Source: an uncultured Methanobrevibacter sp. (GTDB taxonomy: Archaea; Methanobacteriota; Methanobacteria; Methanobacteriales; Methanobacteriaceae). Taken from it: a stretch of DNA of 6,464 nt. The notes under the pieces were generated by a model, which was not told the origin of the DNA, made no database searches, and saw only the letters and a list, made by a program, of their open reading frames with translations. A program made the position numbers and the translations under genes. The stretch covers positions 1-6,464 of the forward strand of contig NZ_CALCYR010000150.1 in NCBI RefSeq assembly GCF_937906425.1. The letters are read 5' to 3'. Below, in pieces: positions 1-5,530 of this stretch (positions within the stretch are counted from its first letter, which is position 1; the number at the start of each line of letters is the position of its first letter).

Positions 1-18
1 TAAAATAATTTTCTATAA

Positions 19-75
19 TTTATAAATTCATTGGCTATTTTTAATAAATGAATTTATTAAAATGATTTATAAATT
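19..75 (+). promoter_or_regulatory. Probable ftr promoter with two TATA-like boxes
   Basis: The 10-mer TTTATAAATT occurs twice, at 19-28 and 66-75, and both copies resemble the archaeal TATA box. The copy at 66-73 follows an A-rich stretch (59-62) that could serve as the BRE. With the usual spacing of about 25 bp it would place the transcription start near 95-100, giving a short leader before the ribosome binding site at 108. The upstream copy could be a second promoter or part of a regulator site, since it overlaps the inverted repeat at 22-57. No transcript data are available, so the choice between the two is inference. Confidence 0.5.
22..57. repeat. 11-bp perfect inverted repeat upstream of ftr
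   Basis: ATAAATTCATT (22-32) is the exact reverse complement of AATGAATTTAT (47-57). The arms are separated by 14 bp and their centres lie 25 bp apart. It sits just upstream of the proximal TATA-like box, where archaeal activators or repressors often bind. AT-rich DNA produces such dyads by chance, but the arms contain the non-trivial core TTCATT/AATGAA. It may be an operator; no regulator is identified. Confidence 0.45.
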
Positions 76-107
76 ATGTCTAATTTATTTATTATTATTT
101 TCAAAAT

Positions 108-112
108 GGTGA
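108..112 (+). promoter_or_regulatory. Ribosome binding site of ftr
   Basis: GGTGA lies exactly four bases before the ATG at 117 and matches the anti-Shine-Dalgarno complement AGGAGGTGA. The same motif and four-base spacing recur at nnr (GGTGG at 2814) and at the proposed sfsA start (GGTGA at 4664). It therefore sets the local rule for start choice. Confidence 0.85.
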
Positions 113-116
113 AATA

Positions 117-1007
117 ATGGAAATTAATGGTGTAGAAATTAAAGATACTTACGCAGAAGGATTCGGAATTAAAGTAACTAGAATTTTAGTAACTGCAGCT
201 ACTCCTAAATTAGCAAAAATTGCAGCAACTGAAGCAACTGGTTACGGTACTTCTGTAATTGGATGTCCTGCAGAAGCAGGTATTGACTGTTTTGTACCAG
301 CTAAATGTACTCCTGACGGAAGACCTGGTTACGCAATTATGATTTGTCAAGGTGGTAAAAAAGCACTCGATCATGAATTAATGGAAAGAATCGGTATGTG
401 TATTTTAACCGCTCCTACTGCAGCAGCATTTAACTTACTCGATGCAGAAGACACCTTAAACACTGGTGCTAAACTCAAATTCTTCGGTGACGGTTTCGAA
501 AAAGAATGTTGCATTGACGGCAGAAAAGTACACTCTATCCCAATTATGTCTGGTGACTTCTTAGTAGAATCTGAATTCGGATACAAAGATGGTGTAGCTG
601 GAGGAAACTTCTTCATTTTAGCAAAAGACCAAATGACTGGTGTAAAAGCAGCTTTAATGGCTGTAGATGCTATTAAAAATGTACCTGGCACTATCACTCC
701 ATTCCCTGGCGGTATGGTTGCATCCGGTTCCAAAGTAGGATCCAACAAATACGCAAAATTCTTAAACGCATCCACTAATGAAAAAATGTGTGTAACTTTA
801 AAAGATGAAGTTGACTCTGACATTAGAGCAGATGCTGATGGTGTATTTGAAATCGTTATTGATGGTGTAGATGAAGAATCTGTAAAAGCAGCTATGAAAG
901 CAGGTATTTTAGCCGCTTGTACTGTTGATGGTGTACTTGAAATTAGTGCAGGTAACTTCGACGGTAAATTAGGTGCTTATATAATGAAATTACAAGACTT
1001 ATTCTAA
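117..1007 (+). CDS. ftr: Formylmethanofuran--tetrahydromethanopterin N-formyltransferase
   Basis: Ftr transfers the formyl group from formylmethanofuran to tetrahydromethanopterin, the second step of CO2 reduction to methane, in the cytoplasm. The 296-residue protein has the length usual for the family and begins MEINGVEIKDTYAEGF, very close to my recollection of other Methanobacteriales Ftr proteins. Further conserved blocks are GYGTSVIGCPAEAGID (42-57), TPDGRPG (65-71), ERIGMCILTAPTAAAFN (90-106), GRKVHSIPIMSGDFL (135-149), AGGNFFI (161-167), TITPFPGGMVASGSKVGSNK (192-211) and ISAGNFDGKLG (276-286). The ATG at 117 is fixed by GGTGA four bases upstream and by the family N-terminus. Codon choice is narrow (GGT, GTA, AAA, GCA), as expected of a highly expressed gene. 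It is transcribed alone, convergent with the channel gene downstream. No defect is seen. Confidence 0.97.
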   Translation: MEINGVEIKDTYAEGFGIKVTRILVTAATPKLAKIAATEATGYGTSVIGCPAEAGIDCFVPAKCTPDGRPGYAIMICQGGKKALDHELMERIGMCILTAPTAAAFNLLDAEDTLNTGAKLKFFGDGFEKECCIDGRKVHSIPIMSGDFLVESEFGYKDGVAGGNFFILAKDQMTGVKAALMAVDAIKNVPGTITPFPGGMVASGSKVGSNKYAKFLNASTNEKMCVTLKDEVDSDIRADADGVFEIVIDGVDEESVKAAMKAGILAACTVDGVLEISAGNFDGKLGAYIMKLQDLF

Positions 1008-1012
1008 GTCTG

Positions 1013-1060
1013 TTTTTTCTTTTTTTCTTTTTTTCTTTTTGTTTTTATTTTAGTTTTTAG
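1013..1060 (+). terminator. T-rich termination tract after ftr
   Basis: Runs of five to seven T start six bases after the ftr stop codon and are broken only by single C or G residues, without a GC-rich stem. This is the form of archaeal intrinsic terminators, where an RNA U-tract alone releases the polymerase. The T-rich sequence continues into the tandem repeat that follows, giving several successive termination points. Confidence 0.65.
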
Positions 1061-1153
1061 TCTATTTTTTTAGTTTTTATTCTATTTTTTTAGTTTTTAT
1101 TCTATTTTTTTAGTTTTTATTCTATTTCTTTTAGTTTTTATTCTATTTTTTTA
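1061..1153 (+). repeat. 20-bp tandem repeat with phased T-tracts
   Basis: The unit TCTATTTTTTTAGTTTTTAT is repeated exactly at 1061-1080, 1081-1100 and 1101-1120. A 21-bp variant follows at 1121-1141 and a partial copy at 1142-1153. Each unit holds one T7 and one T5 tract, so T-tracts recur about every 10 bp, which is expected to bend DNA. It lies in the convergent spacer between ftr and the channel gene and probably extends the ftr terminator. Confidence 0.8.
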
Positions 1154-1244
1154 TATATTTTAAGTTTCTTTTTATTAGGTTTTTAGTTGTTTTTGTTGTT
1201 TATTTTGCTTGTTGTTCTGGTTTTGTTTATTTTTTAGTTTTCAT
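1154..1244 (+). other. T-rich remainder of the convergent spacer
   Basis: No gene is seen. The plus strand stays T-rich and contains no A run longer than two. The minus-strand transcript of the channel gene would therefore meet no U-tract here. Confidence 0.6.
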
Positions 1245-2381
1245 TTAATTTTGTTCTTTATATTTTTTAGTAAATTCATTTATTTCTTCAAATTCAAGAT
1301 TTATTCCCAATACAATCCCTTCTCTTTTTAACTCTTCAATAGCCTTTTTTAAATGTTTTCTGTCTGGTCCTGATAACCAGTGTGAATGGACTCCATTAAC
1401 CGTATTGTAAATATTTTCCAATGATTCTTTAACAGCAGAATCTTCATTGATTCTTTTAAAGAATTTCTCTTCCTCTTCAATGTCCATTACTCCTATTTTT
1501 CTGGAAACAGGCATTTTTAATCCGTGGAAATGGTATTCAATGTCTTCAATGTGACAATTGTATTTTCTAATAATGTTCATTTCCCTTTCAATCATGTCGA
1601 CATCATGTCTTTCTGTTATGTGGACAAGATTAGGCTTTGCAGCTGCAAAATACATCTCACTTCCGCCGCTTGCTTCAGGTGAAATGATTTTATCTGCTCC
1701 TGCACGTTCAAATCTTTTAATGTTTTCTTTTTTACTTGCTCTGCAGATTATATGTGCATCATTATACATTTCTCTAGTTGTAAGAACGATATATAAATTA
1801 TCTACATCATTTCCAGTTGCAATTATAACTCCAAGGGATTTTTCAATGTTTAATTTTTTAAGGGTCTTGTCTTCGGTAGCATCTGCATTCAATACTATGA
1901 CTCCATCATCTTCTTCTATATCCTCTGTTTTCCTTTCATCATTGTCAACAATTATCACTTTCTGATTTCTCTTTTTTATTTCTTCAAAGACTGCAGATCC
2001 CACTCTGCCGTATCCGCATAATACATAATGATTTTCTATATCTGATAGTTTTCTTTCCATAATTCTATCGCTCCTTAAATCATGTAAATTCTCTGTAACT
2101 GAGCTTATTATCACTGTTAAAATGTATGCAATGATTCCTAATCCTGAAATTGCCAAACTAACAGTAAATAGTTTTTGCAATGGAGTTAGGGGGATGATGT
2201 CTCCATATCCAACTGTAGCTATTGTGATGAATGTGTAATAGATTGAATCAAATATGTTCAGATGCATTATATAGATTGATCCAATAATTCCATAACTTAT
2301 TATGAAAATTATTATGAGGCTTCCGTATATGTTTGCCTTATCCTCTCTTATATAATTAAGTAGCATTTCCAGGGTTTTCAT
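1245..2381 (-). CDS. MthK-like potassium channel with RCK domain
   Basis: This 378-residue protein is a ligand-gated K+ channel of the two-transmembrane type in the cell membrane. A first helix spans about 20-40, a pore helix leads to the selectivity filter TVGYGD (56-61), and a second helix spans about 68-95. A cytoplasmic RCK/TrkA-N Rossmann domain follows, with the glycine motif GYGRVG (123-128), an acidic residue after strand 2 (IIVDND, 143-148), NADATED (165-171) and AGADKIISPEASGG (227-240). A typical RCK_C domain is not evident. Residues 250-378 are charged, with histidine clusters (CH at 276-277, H284, H286, H332, H334). The start is supported by GAGGT seven bases upstream. Met108 is preceded by AAGGAG and may start a soluble RCK subunit as in MthK. 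Family membership is secure; ligand and gating are unknown. Confidence 0.92.
   Translation of the reverse strand: MKTLEMLLNYIREDKANIYGSLIIIFIISYGIIGSIYIMHLNIFDSIYYTFITIATVGYGDIIPLTPLQKLFTVSLAISGLGIIAYILTVIISSVTENLHDLRSDRIMERKLSDIENHYVLCGYGRVGSAVFEEIKKRNQKVIIVDNDERKTEDIEEDDGVIVLNADATEDKTLKKLNIEKSLGVIIATGNDVDNLYIVLTTREMYNDAHIICRASKKENIKRFERAGADKIISPEASGGSEMYFAAAKPNLVHITERHDVDMIEREMNIIRKYNCHIEDIEYHFHGLKMPVSRKIGVMDIEEEEKFFKRINEDSAVKESLENIYNTVNGVHSHWLSGPDRKHLKKAIEELKREGIVLGINLEFEEINEFTKKYKEQN
2058..2076 (-). promoter_or_regulatory. Candidate internal ribosome binding site and start (Met108) in the channel gene
   Basis: On the minus strand AAGGAG (plus positions 2076-2071) is followed after ten bases by the ATG of Met108 (2060-2058). 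Met108 lies between the second helix and the RCK domain. MthK of Methanothermobacter is known to make a separate soluble RCK subunit from an internal Met at the equivalent place (Met107). A product from here would have 271 residues and contain the whole RCK part. The spacing is slightly long for AAGGAG, so efficiency is uncertain. Confidence 0.5.
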
Positions 2382-2388
2382 TTAAAGT

Positions 2389-2393
2389 ACCTC
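2389..2393 (-). promoter_or_regulatory. Ribosome binding site of the channel gene
   Basis: GAGGT on the minus strand ends seven bases before the ATG at 2381-2379, in register with the AGGAGGTGA complement. It supports the chosen start. Confidence 0.75.
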
Positions 2394-2639
2394 ATAATTT
2401 TTTTTATATTTTTTAAAATGATTTTTTTTAATTTATTTTATTAATTATTTTATTTTAAAAAATTTATCAAATTTTTTTTTAAAATTGTATTCAATTGTAA
2501 AAAAGTCTTTACTTATTTTAATTTATTAAATTATTATTTTTTAAGTGTTTTGTTTAGATTTTTTTAAATTTTTCATATTTTTTTAATTTTTATCCTATTT
2601 TTTTAAAATAATTTTTCTTTATATTTAATTATTAGTAAG

Positions 2640-2656
2640 TTTATATTATATATTAA
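2640..2656 (+). promoter_or_regulatory. Possible TATA element for nnr
   Basis: TTTATATTATATATTAA is the best TATA-like cluster in the spacer. It would imply a leader of about 150 nt that includes the tandem repeat at 2721-2780. In DNA this AT-rich the call is weak, and a nearer start after 2780 is equally possible. Confidence 0.3.
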
Positions 2657-2720
2657 GAAAATTTTTTATATTTTTTAATTTTATTTTTAGTGAATTTTAC
2701 TTGTTTATTTATTATTTATT

Positions 2721-2780
2721 ATTTTTATTAATTATTCATTATTTTTATTAATTATTCATTATTTTTATTAATTATTTATT
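2721..2780 (+). repeat. 20-bp tandem repeat, three copies, upstream of nnr
   Basis: The unit ATTTTTATTAATTATTCATT occurs at 2721-2740 and 2741-2760, with a one-base variant (TTCATT to TTTATT) at 2761-2780. It ends about 40 bp before the nnr start. The unit length equals that of the repeat after ftr, though the sequence differs. Confidence 0.8.
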
Positions 2781-2813
2781 GTTCTTTAAAAAGTTATTTT
2801 AATGATTTAAATC

Positions 2814-2818
2814 GGTGG
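2814..2818 (+). promoter_or_regulatory. Ribosome binding site of nnr
   Basis: GGTGG stands four bases before the ATG at 2823, the same spacing as at ftr. It fixes the start ahead of the later in-frame Met6 and Met7. Confidence 0.8.
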
Positions 2819-2822
2819 AAAT

Positions 2823-4409
2823 ATGGATCCAATTGATATGATGGTTGCAGATTATAATTGTGAGTATTTAGGTCTTTCAAGGCTTTGTTTAATGGAGAAT
2901 GCAGGTAAATCAATTTCAGATGAAGTGGCTACCCTTTCCACTTTTAAGTTTTCAAGACCTGTTAAGATACTGATCTTTACAGGTTCCGGCGGAAACGGCG
3001 GAGATGGTTTTGTAGCTGCAAGGCATTTGTTAAACCGTGGTTTTGAAGTTGGAGTCTATTCATTGTACGCTCCAAATGAAATTAAATCTGCAGATGCATT
3101 GGCTAATTTAAAAATCCTTATGAATCTTGAGCCAAGAATATCCAGACTGTCCATTAGTTTCATTAAGGATTCTGCCGATTTGGAAAAGATTAGGATAAAT
3201 GAGTCTAATGATGAATTCATTATTCTTGATTGTTTGCTTGGAACCGGAATTAAGGGAAAACTTAGGGAAAAGCTTAGAAAAACAGTTGAACTTATAAATT
3301 CCACAAATGGTCTCAAAGTGGGGATTGATGCTCCATCCGGTCTTGACCCATTAACTGGTGAAATTGCAGACATTGCTGTTGATGCTGATTATACTCTTTG
3401 TTTCCATAAGATAAAAACTGGAATAAAGCTTGCAGATGAATCTGAAGTAGGAGGAATCATCACCTGTGACATTGGAATTCCTTTGGAGGCAGAACTCTTT
3501 GTTGAAGGTGGAGATTTGCTTAGATTGAAAAACAACAAGGATTTCATGAGAAAAAAAGACTCTCATAAGGGAAATAATGGAAATATTCTCATAGTTGGAG
3601 GAAGTTTGGATTATTATGGTGCTCCTGCAATTTCTGCAAAGGCCGCCATTGCCTGTGGAGTGGATTTGACTTATATTTACACTCCAAAACCTGCAGCTTT
3701 GGCTATAAAATCCTTGTCTGAAGATTTTATTGTAAAGGAATCCTGTGGAGATTACTTGTCACTTGATGATTTGGATAATATTCTTGAATTGGCAAGCGCT
3801 GTTGATGCAGTTTTATTAGGTCCTGGTGCAAGTCAAAATGAGGAAACATCCAAACTCCTTAACGTTTTGGCTATGAAATTGGATAAGCCACTAGTTTTGG
3901 ATGCTGATGCATTAAAACTTGTTGACTATTCCTTGATTAATAAAAAGGATGATTTGGTGATATGTCCTCATTACTTTGAATTTAAGTCTTTCTTTAAAAA
4001 TCAAATTCCTGATGATTTAGCTAGGGATTTGGATAAGATAGTTGATTTGAAGGATTATTCTAACTTTAAAAAACTAAATGAAAAAATAGATGCATTGTAT
4101 GAAATTACACGTAGCATTGAAGGTTCAGTTATTTTAAAAGGGGAATATGATTTTATTTTCAATAAAAACAAGGTTAAAATCAATAGGTCTGGAAATCCTG
4201 GAATGACTGCTGGAGGAACTGGGGATGCATTGGCAGGTATTGTGCTGGCTTTATTGGCTCAAGGTGCAGACTCATGGACTTCTGCTCTTTTAGCTCCTTA
4301 TATCAATGGAAAAGCAGGTGATTTGGCTTATGAATCTTTAGGATATGGGTTCGGAGCAGAGGACTTGACTCGTTATATTGGAGAGTTTTTAGCCGATTTA
4401 TTTGATTAA
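2823..4409 (+). CDS. nnr: Bifunctional NAD(P)H-hydrate epimerase / ADP-dependent NAD(P)H-hydrate dehydratase
   Basis: Nnr repairs NADHX and NADPHX, hydrated forms of the nicotinamide cofactors. The N-terminal half epimerises R- and S-forms, and the C-terminal half dehydrates the S-form with ADP. The 528 residues fit the fused form. The YjeF_N epimerase domain (about 1-235) shows MENAGKS (24-30), TGSGGNGGDGFVAARHLL (53-70), DCLLGTGIKG (136-145) and GIDAPSGLDPLTGE (167-180). The ribokinase-like YjeF_C domain (about 240-528) shows HKGNNGNILIVGG (248-260), LLGPGASQNEET (331-342), LVLDADAL (357-364) and NPGMTAGGTGDALAGI (458-473), with the probable catalytic Asp468. The usual TPHxGEF block reads CPHYFEF (381-387), which is odd. 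The gene is intact and stands alone between long spacers. Confidence 0.95.
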   Translation: MDPIDMMVADYNCEYLGLSRLCLMENAGKSISDEVATLSTFKFSRPVKILIFTGSGGNGGDGFVAARHLLNRGFEVGVYSLYAPNEIKSADALANLKILMNLEPRISRLSISFIKDSADLEKIRINESNDEFIILDCLLGTGIKGKLREKLRKTVELINSTNGLKVGIDAPSGLDPLTGEIADIAVDADYTLCFHKIKTGIKLADESEVGGIITCDIGIPLEAELFVEGGDLLRLKNNKDFMRKKDSHKGNNGNILIVGGSLDYYGAPAISAKAAIACGVDLTYIYTPKPAALAIKSLSEDFIVKESCGDYLSLDDLDNILELASAVDAVLLGPGASQNEETSKLLNVLAMKLDKPLVLDADALKLVDYSLINKKDDLVICPHYFEFKSFFKNQIPDDLARDLDKIVDLKDYSNFKKLNEKIDALYEITRSIEGSVILKGEYDFIFNKNKVKINRSGNPGMTAGGTGDALAGIVLALLAQGADSWTSALLAPYINGKAGDLAYESLGYGFGAEDLTRYIGEFLADLFD

Positions 4410-4480
4410 AGTTTCTTAATTTTATTTAATTATTTAATTTATTTAATTATTTAATTTTATTTAATTATTTAATTTTATTT

Positions 4481-4607
4481 TATTTTCATATTATTTTATT
4501 TTATTTAATTTTTATTTAATTTAATGTTATTTTCATATTAATTTAGGTTATTTCCATATTAATTTAGGTTATTTTCATATTATTTTATTTTATTTAATTT
4601 TTATTTA
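4481..4607 (+). repeat. 38-bp direct duplication plus 21-bp tandem repeat
   Basis: The 38 bases at 4481-4518 recur exactly at 4570-4607, an offset of 89 bp. Between them lie two copies of a 21-bp unit at 4526-4546 and 4547-4567, differing by one base (TTTTC against TTTCC). A third, partial copy runs into 4568-4582. All contain the core TTCATATT or TCCATATT. The pattern indicates repeated slippage or unequal duplication. Confidence 0.75.
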
Positions 4608-4648
4608 TTTTCATATTATTTTCATATTATTTTCATATTATTTTCATC
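4607..4648 (+). repeat. 11-bp tandem repeat next to sfsA
   Basis: ATTTTCATATT occurs at 4607-4617, 4618-4628 and 4629-4639, with a partial copy at 4640-4648. It ends 15 bp before the sfsA ribosome binding site, so copy-number change would alter the promoter or leader of sfsA. Confidence 0.8.
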
Positions 4649-4663
4649 AATGAATATTTTTCA

Positions 4664-4675
4664 GGTGATTTTATT
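4664..4675 (+). promoter_or_regulatory. sfsA ribosome binding site and ATT start codon
   Basis: AGGTGAT (4663-4669) contains GGTGA at 4664-4668. Four bases later comes ATT (4673-4675), in frame with SfsA. The motif-to-start distance equals that at ftr and nnr. No ATG, GTG or TTG exists in this frame between the stop at 4595-4597 and the GTG at 4736. Starting at that GTG would delete conserved residues, so ATT is the preferred start. Confidence 0.6.
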
Positions 4676-5425
4676 TCAGAATTTGTAAAGGCAATTTTTA
4701 AAAATAGGGCTAATAGGTTTATTGCTGAAGTTGAAGTGGATGGAAAACTTGAAAGGGCTCATTTGCCTAATACAGGTAGATGTAAAGAGCTTTTAATTGA
4801 TGGTGCAGTTGTTTATCTACTTAAAAGTGATAATCCTAATAGGAAAACAAAGTATTCTCTTTATTTTGTAGAGAATAATGGGGCTCTTGTTGCCATGTAT
4901 TCCCAACAGGCAAGTAAGATTGTTGTGGAAGCTATTTTAAATAATAAAATATCAGAACTTTCAGGATATGATATTGTAGAATCTGAAAAGACAATAGGCA
5001 ATTCCCGTATTGACATTTATCTTGCAAATGTTGAAGCTGCTGATTCAAATATTAAATACATTAAAAACCATTCAGAGTCCTCTAAAATGGATTGCATTAA
5101 TGAATGCTATGTGGAAGTAAAGTCTGTAACTTTAATAAAAGATGGCATTGCTCAATTTCCGGATGCTCCTACTGAAAGGGGCAGAAAACATTTGGAAGAA
5201 TTGATTTCTCTTAAAAAACAGGGAATACGTGCAGTTGTATTTTTTTTAATAGAACATCCTAATGGAAATAGCTTTAGGCCAAATTGGGAAAATGATCCTG
5301 AATTTTCACGAACTTTAAAAAGAGCTTATGATGAGGGTGTGGAAATTTTGGTCTATAAGACTGAAAATACCTTGGAAAAAATAGAATTGGTAGCTAATGC
5401 TTTGGAATTTACTTTGGAAAAATAG
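4673..5425 (+). CDS. sfsA: SfsA family protein (sugar fermentation stimulation protein A), probable ATT start
   Basis: SfsA proteins join an N-terminal OB-like fold to a PD-(D/E)XK nuclease-like core. The E. coli member was found by its effect on maltose metabolism, and the biochemical role is unsettled. From ATT the protein has 250 residues. FKNRANRFIAEVEVDG (9-24) matches the N-terminal strand of the family, and LPNTGRC (31-37) is a hallmark. Further blocks are KISELSGYD (92-100), NSRIDIYL (110-117) with Asp114, YVEVKSVTL (146-154) with Glu148 and Lys150, FPDAPTERGRKHLEEL (162-177) and GVEILVYK (222-229). About 20 extra residues, compared with E. coli, separate Asp114 from the EVK motif. 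The GTG at 4736 would give 229 residues but lose the first strand. One missing T in the run at 4656-4660 with an ATG start at 4650 is the alternative. Confidence 0.9.
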   Translation: MSEFVKAIFKNRANRFIAEVEVDGKLERAHLPNTGRCKELLIDGAVVYLLKSDNPNRKTKYSLYFVENNGALVAMYSQQASKIVVEAILNNKISELSGYDIVESEKTIGNSRIDIYLANVEAADSNIKYIKNHSESSKMDCINECYVEVKSVTLIKDGIAQFPDAPTERGRKHLEELISLKKQGIRAVVFFLIEHPNGNSFRPNWENDPEFSRTLKRAYDEGVEILVYKTENTLEKIELVANALEFTLEK

Positions 5426-5456
5426 TAATTTGATTTTTAAATACGTATTGATATTA

Positions 5457-5530
5457 TTTTTTTGTCTTTTTAGTCTTTTTAGTCTTTTTAGTCTTTTTAG
5501 TCTTTTTAGTTTTACTTAATTAGTTTTTTT
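5457..5530 (+). terminator. T-rich terminator after sfsA
   Basis: A T7 run (5457-5463) begins 31 bases after the stop codon and leads into five T5 tracts and further T-runs to about 5530. No GC stem is present, as is usual for archaeal U-tract termination. Confidence 0.6.
5465..5509 (+). repeat. 9-bp tandem repeat, five exact copies
   Basis: TCTTTTTAG is repeated five times without change (5465-5473, 5474-5482, 5483-5491, 5492-5500, 5501-5509). It lies inside the sfsA terminator and spaces T5 tracts by nine bases. Confidence 0.9.

Larger units (their letters stand above)
2382..2822. other. Divergent AT-rich spacer between channel gene and nnr
   Basis: This 441-bp spacer is roughly 90% A+T and holds no ORF I would support. 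It must carry the promoters of both flanking genes. Plus-strand T-runs dominate. The clearest promoter-like element is at 2640-2656 and a tandem repeat lies at 2721-2780. No TATA box for the minus-strand gene stands out from the background. Confidence 0.7.
4410..4672 (+). other. Repeat-filled AT-rich spacer between nnr and sfsA
   Basis: The spacer is 263 bp and codes for nothing I would support. Its first part alternates TTTAATT and ATTTAATT blocks. The rest is built from copies of ATTTTCATATT. T-runs after the nnr stop are short (three to five), so termination of nnr is unclear and read-through into sfsA is possible. Any sfsA promoter must lie within these repeats. Confidence 0.65.

Noticed and set aside
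371..823. 150-codon frame on the minus strand
   Set aside because: It lies wholly inside ftr on the opposite strand, and its composition follows from ftr codon bias. No ribosome binding site or recognisable domain.
1061..1153. CRISPR array
   Set aside because: The repeats are contiguous low-complexity T-rich units without unique spacers; this holds for the other tandem repeats in the window as well.
1558..1965. 135-codon plus-strand frame
   Set aside because: It is the antisense of the RCK coding region of the channel gene and has no own start signal.
3056..3566. Two minus-strand frames (105 and 71 codons)
   Set aside because: Both are antisense to nnr, whose motifs are intact throughout.
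4736..5425. SfsA starting at GTG 4736 (229 residues)
   Set aside because: It removes the conserved NRFIAEVEVDG strand and has no GGTGA at the right distance; the ATT at 4673 does.
5440..5449. Palindrome AATACGTATT after sfsA
   Set aside because: A lone 10-bp palindrome in AT-rich DNA with no second copy or context; likely chance.
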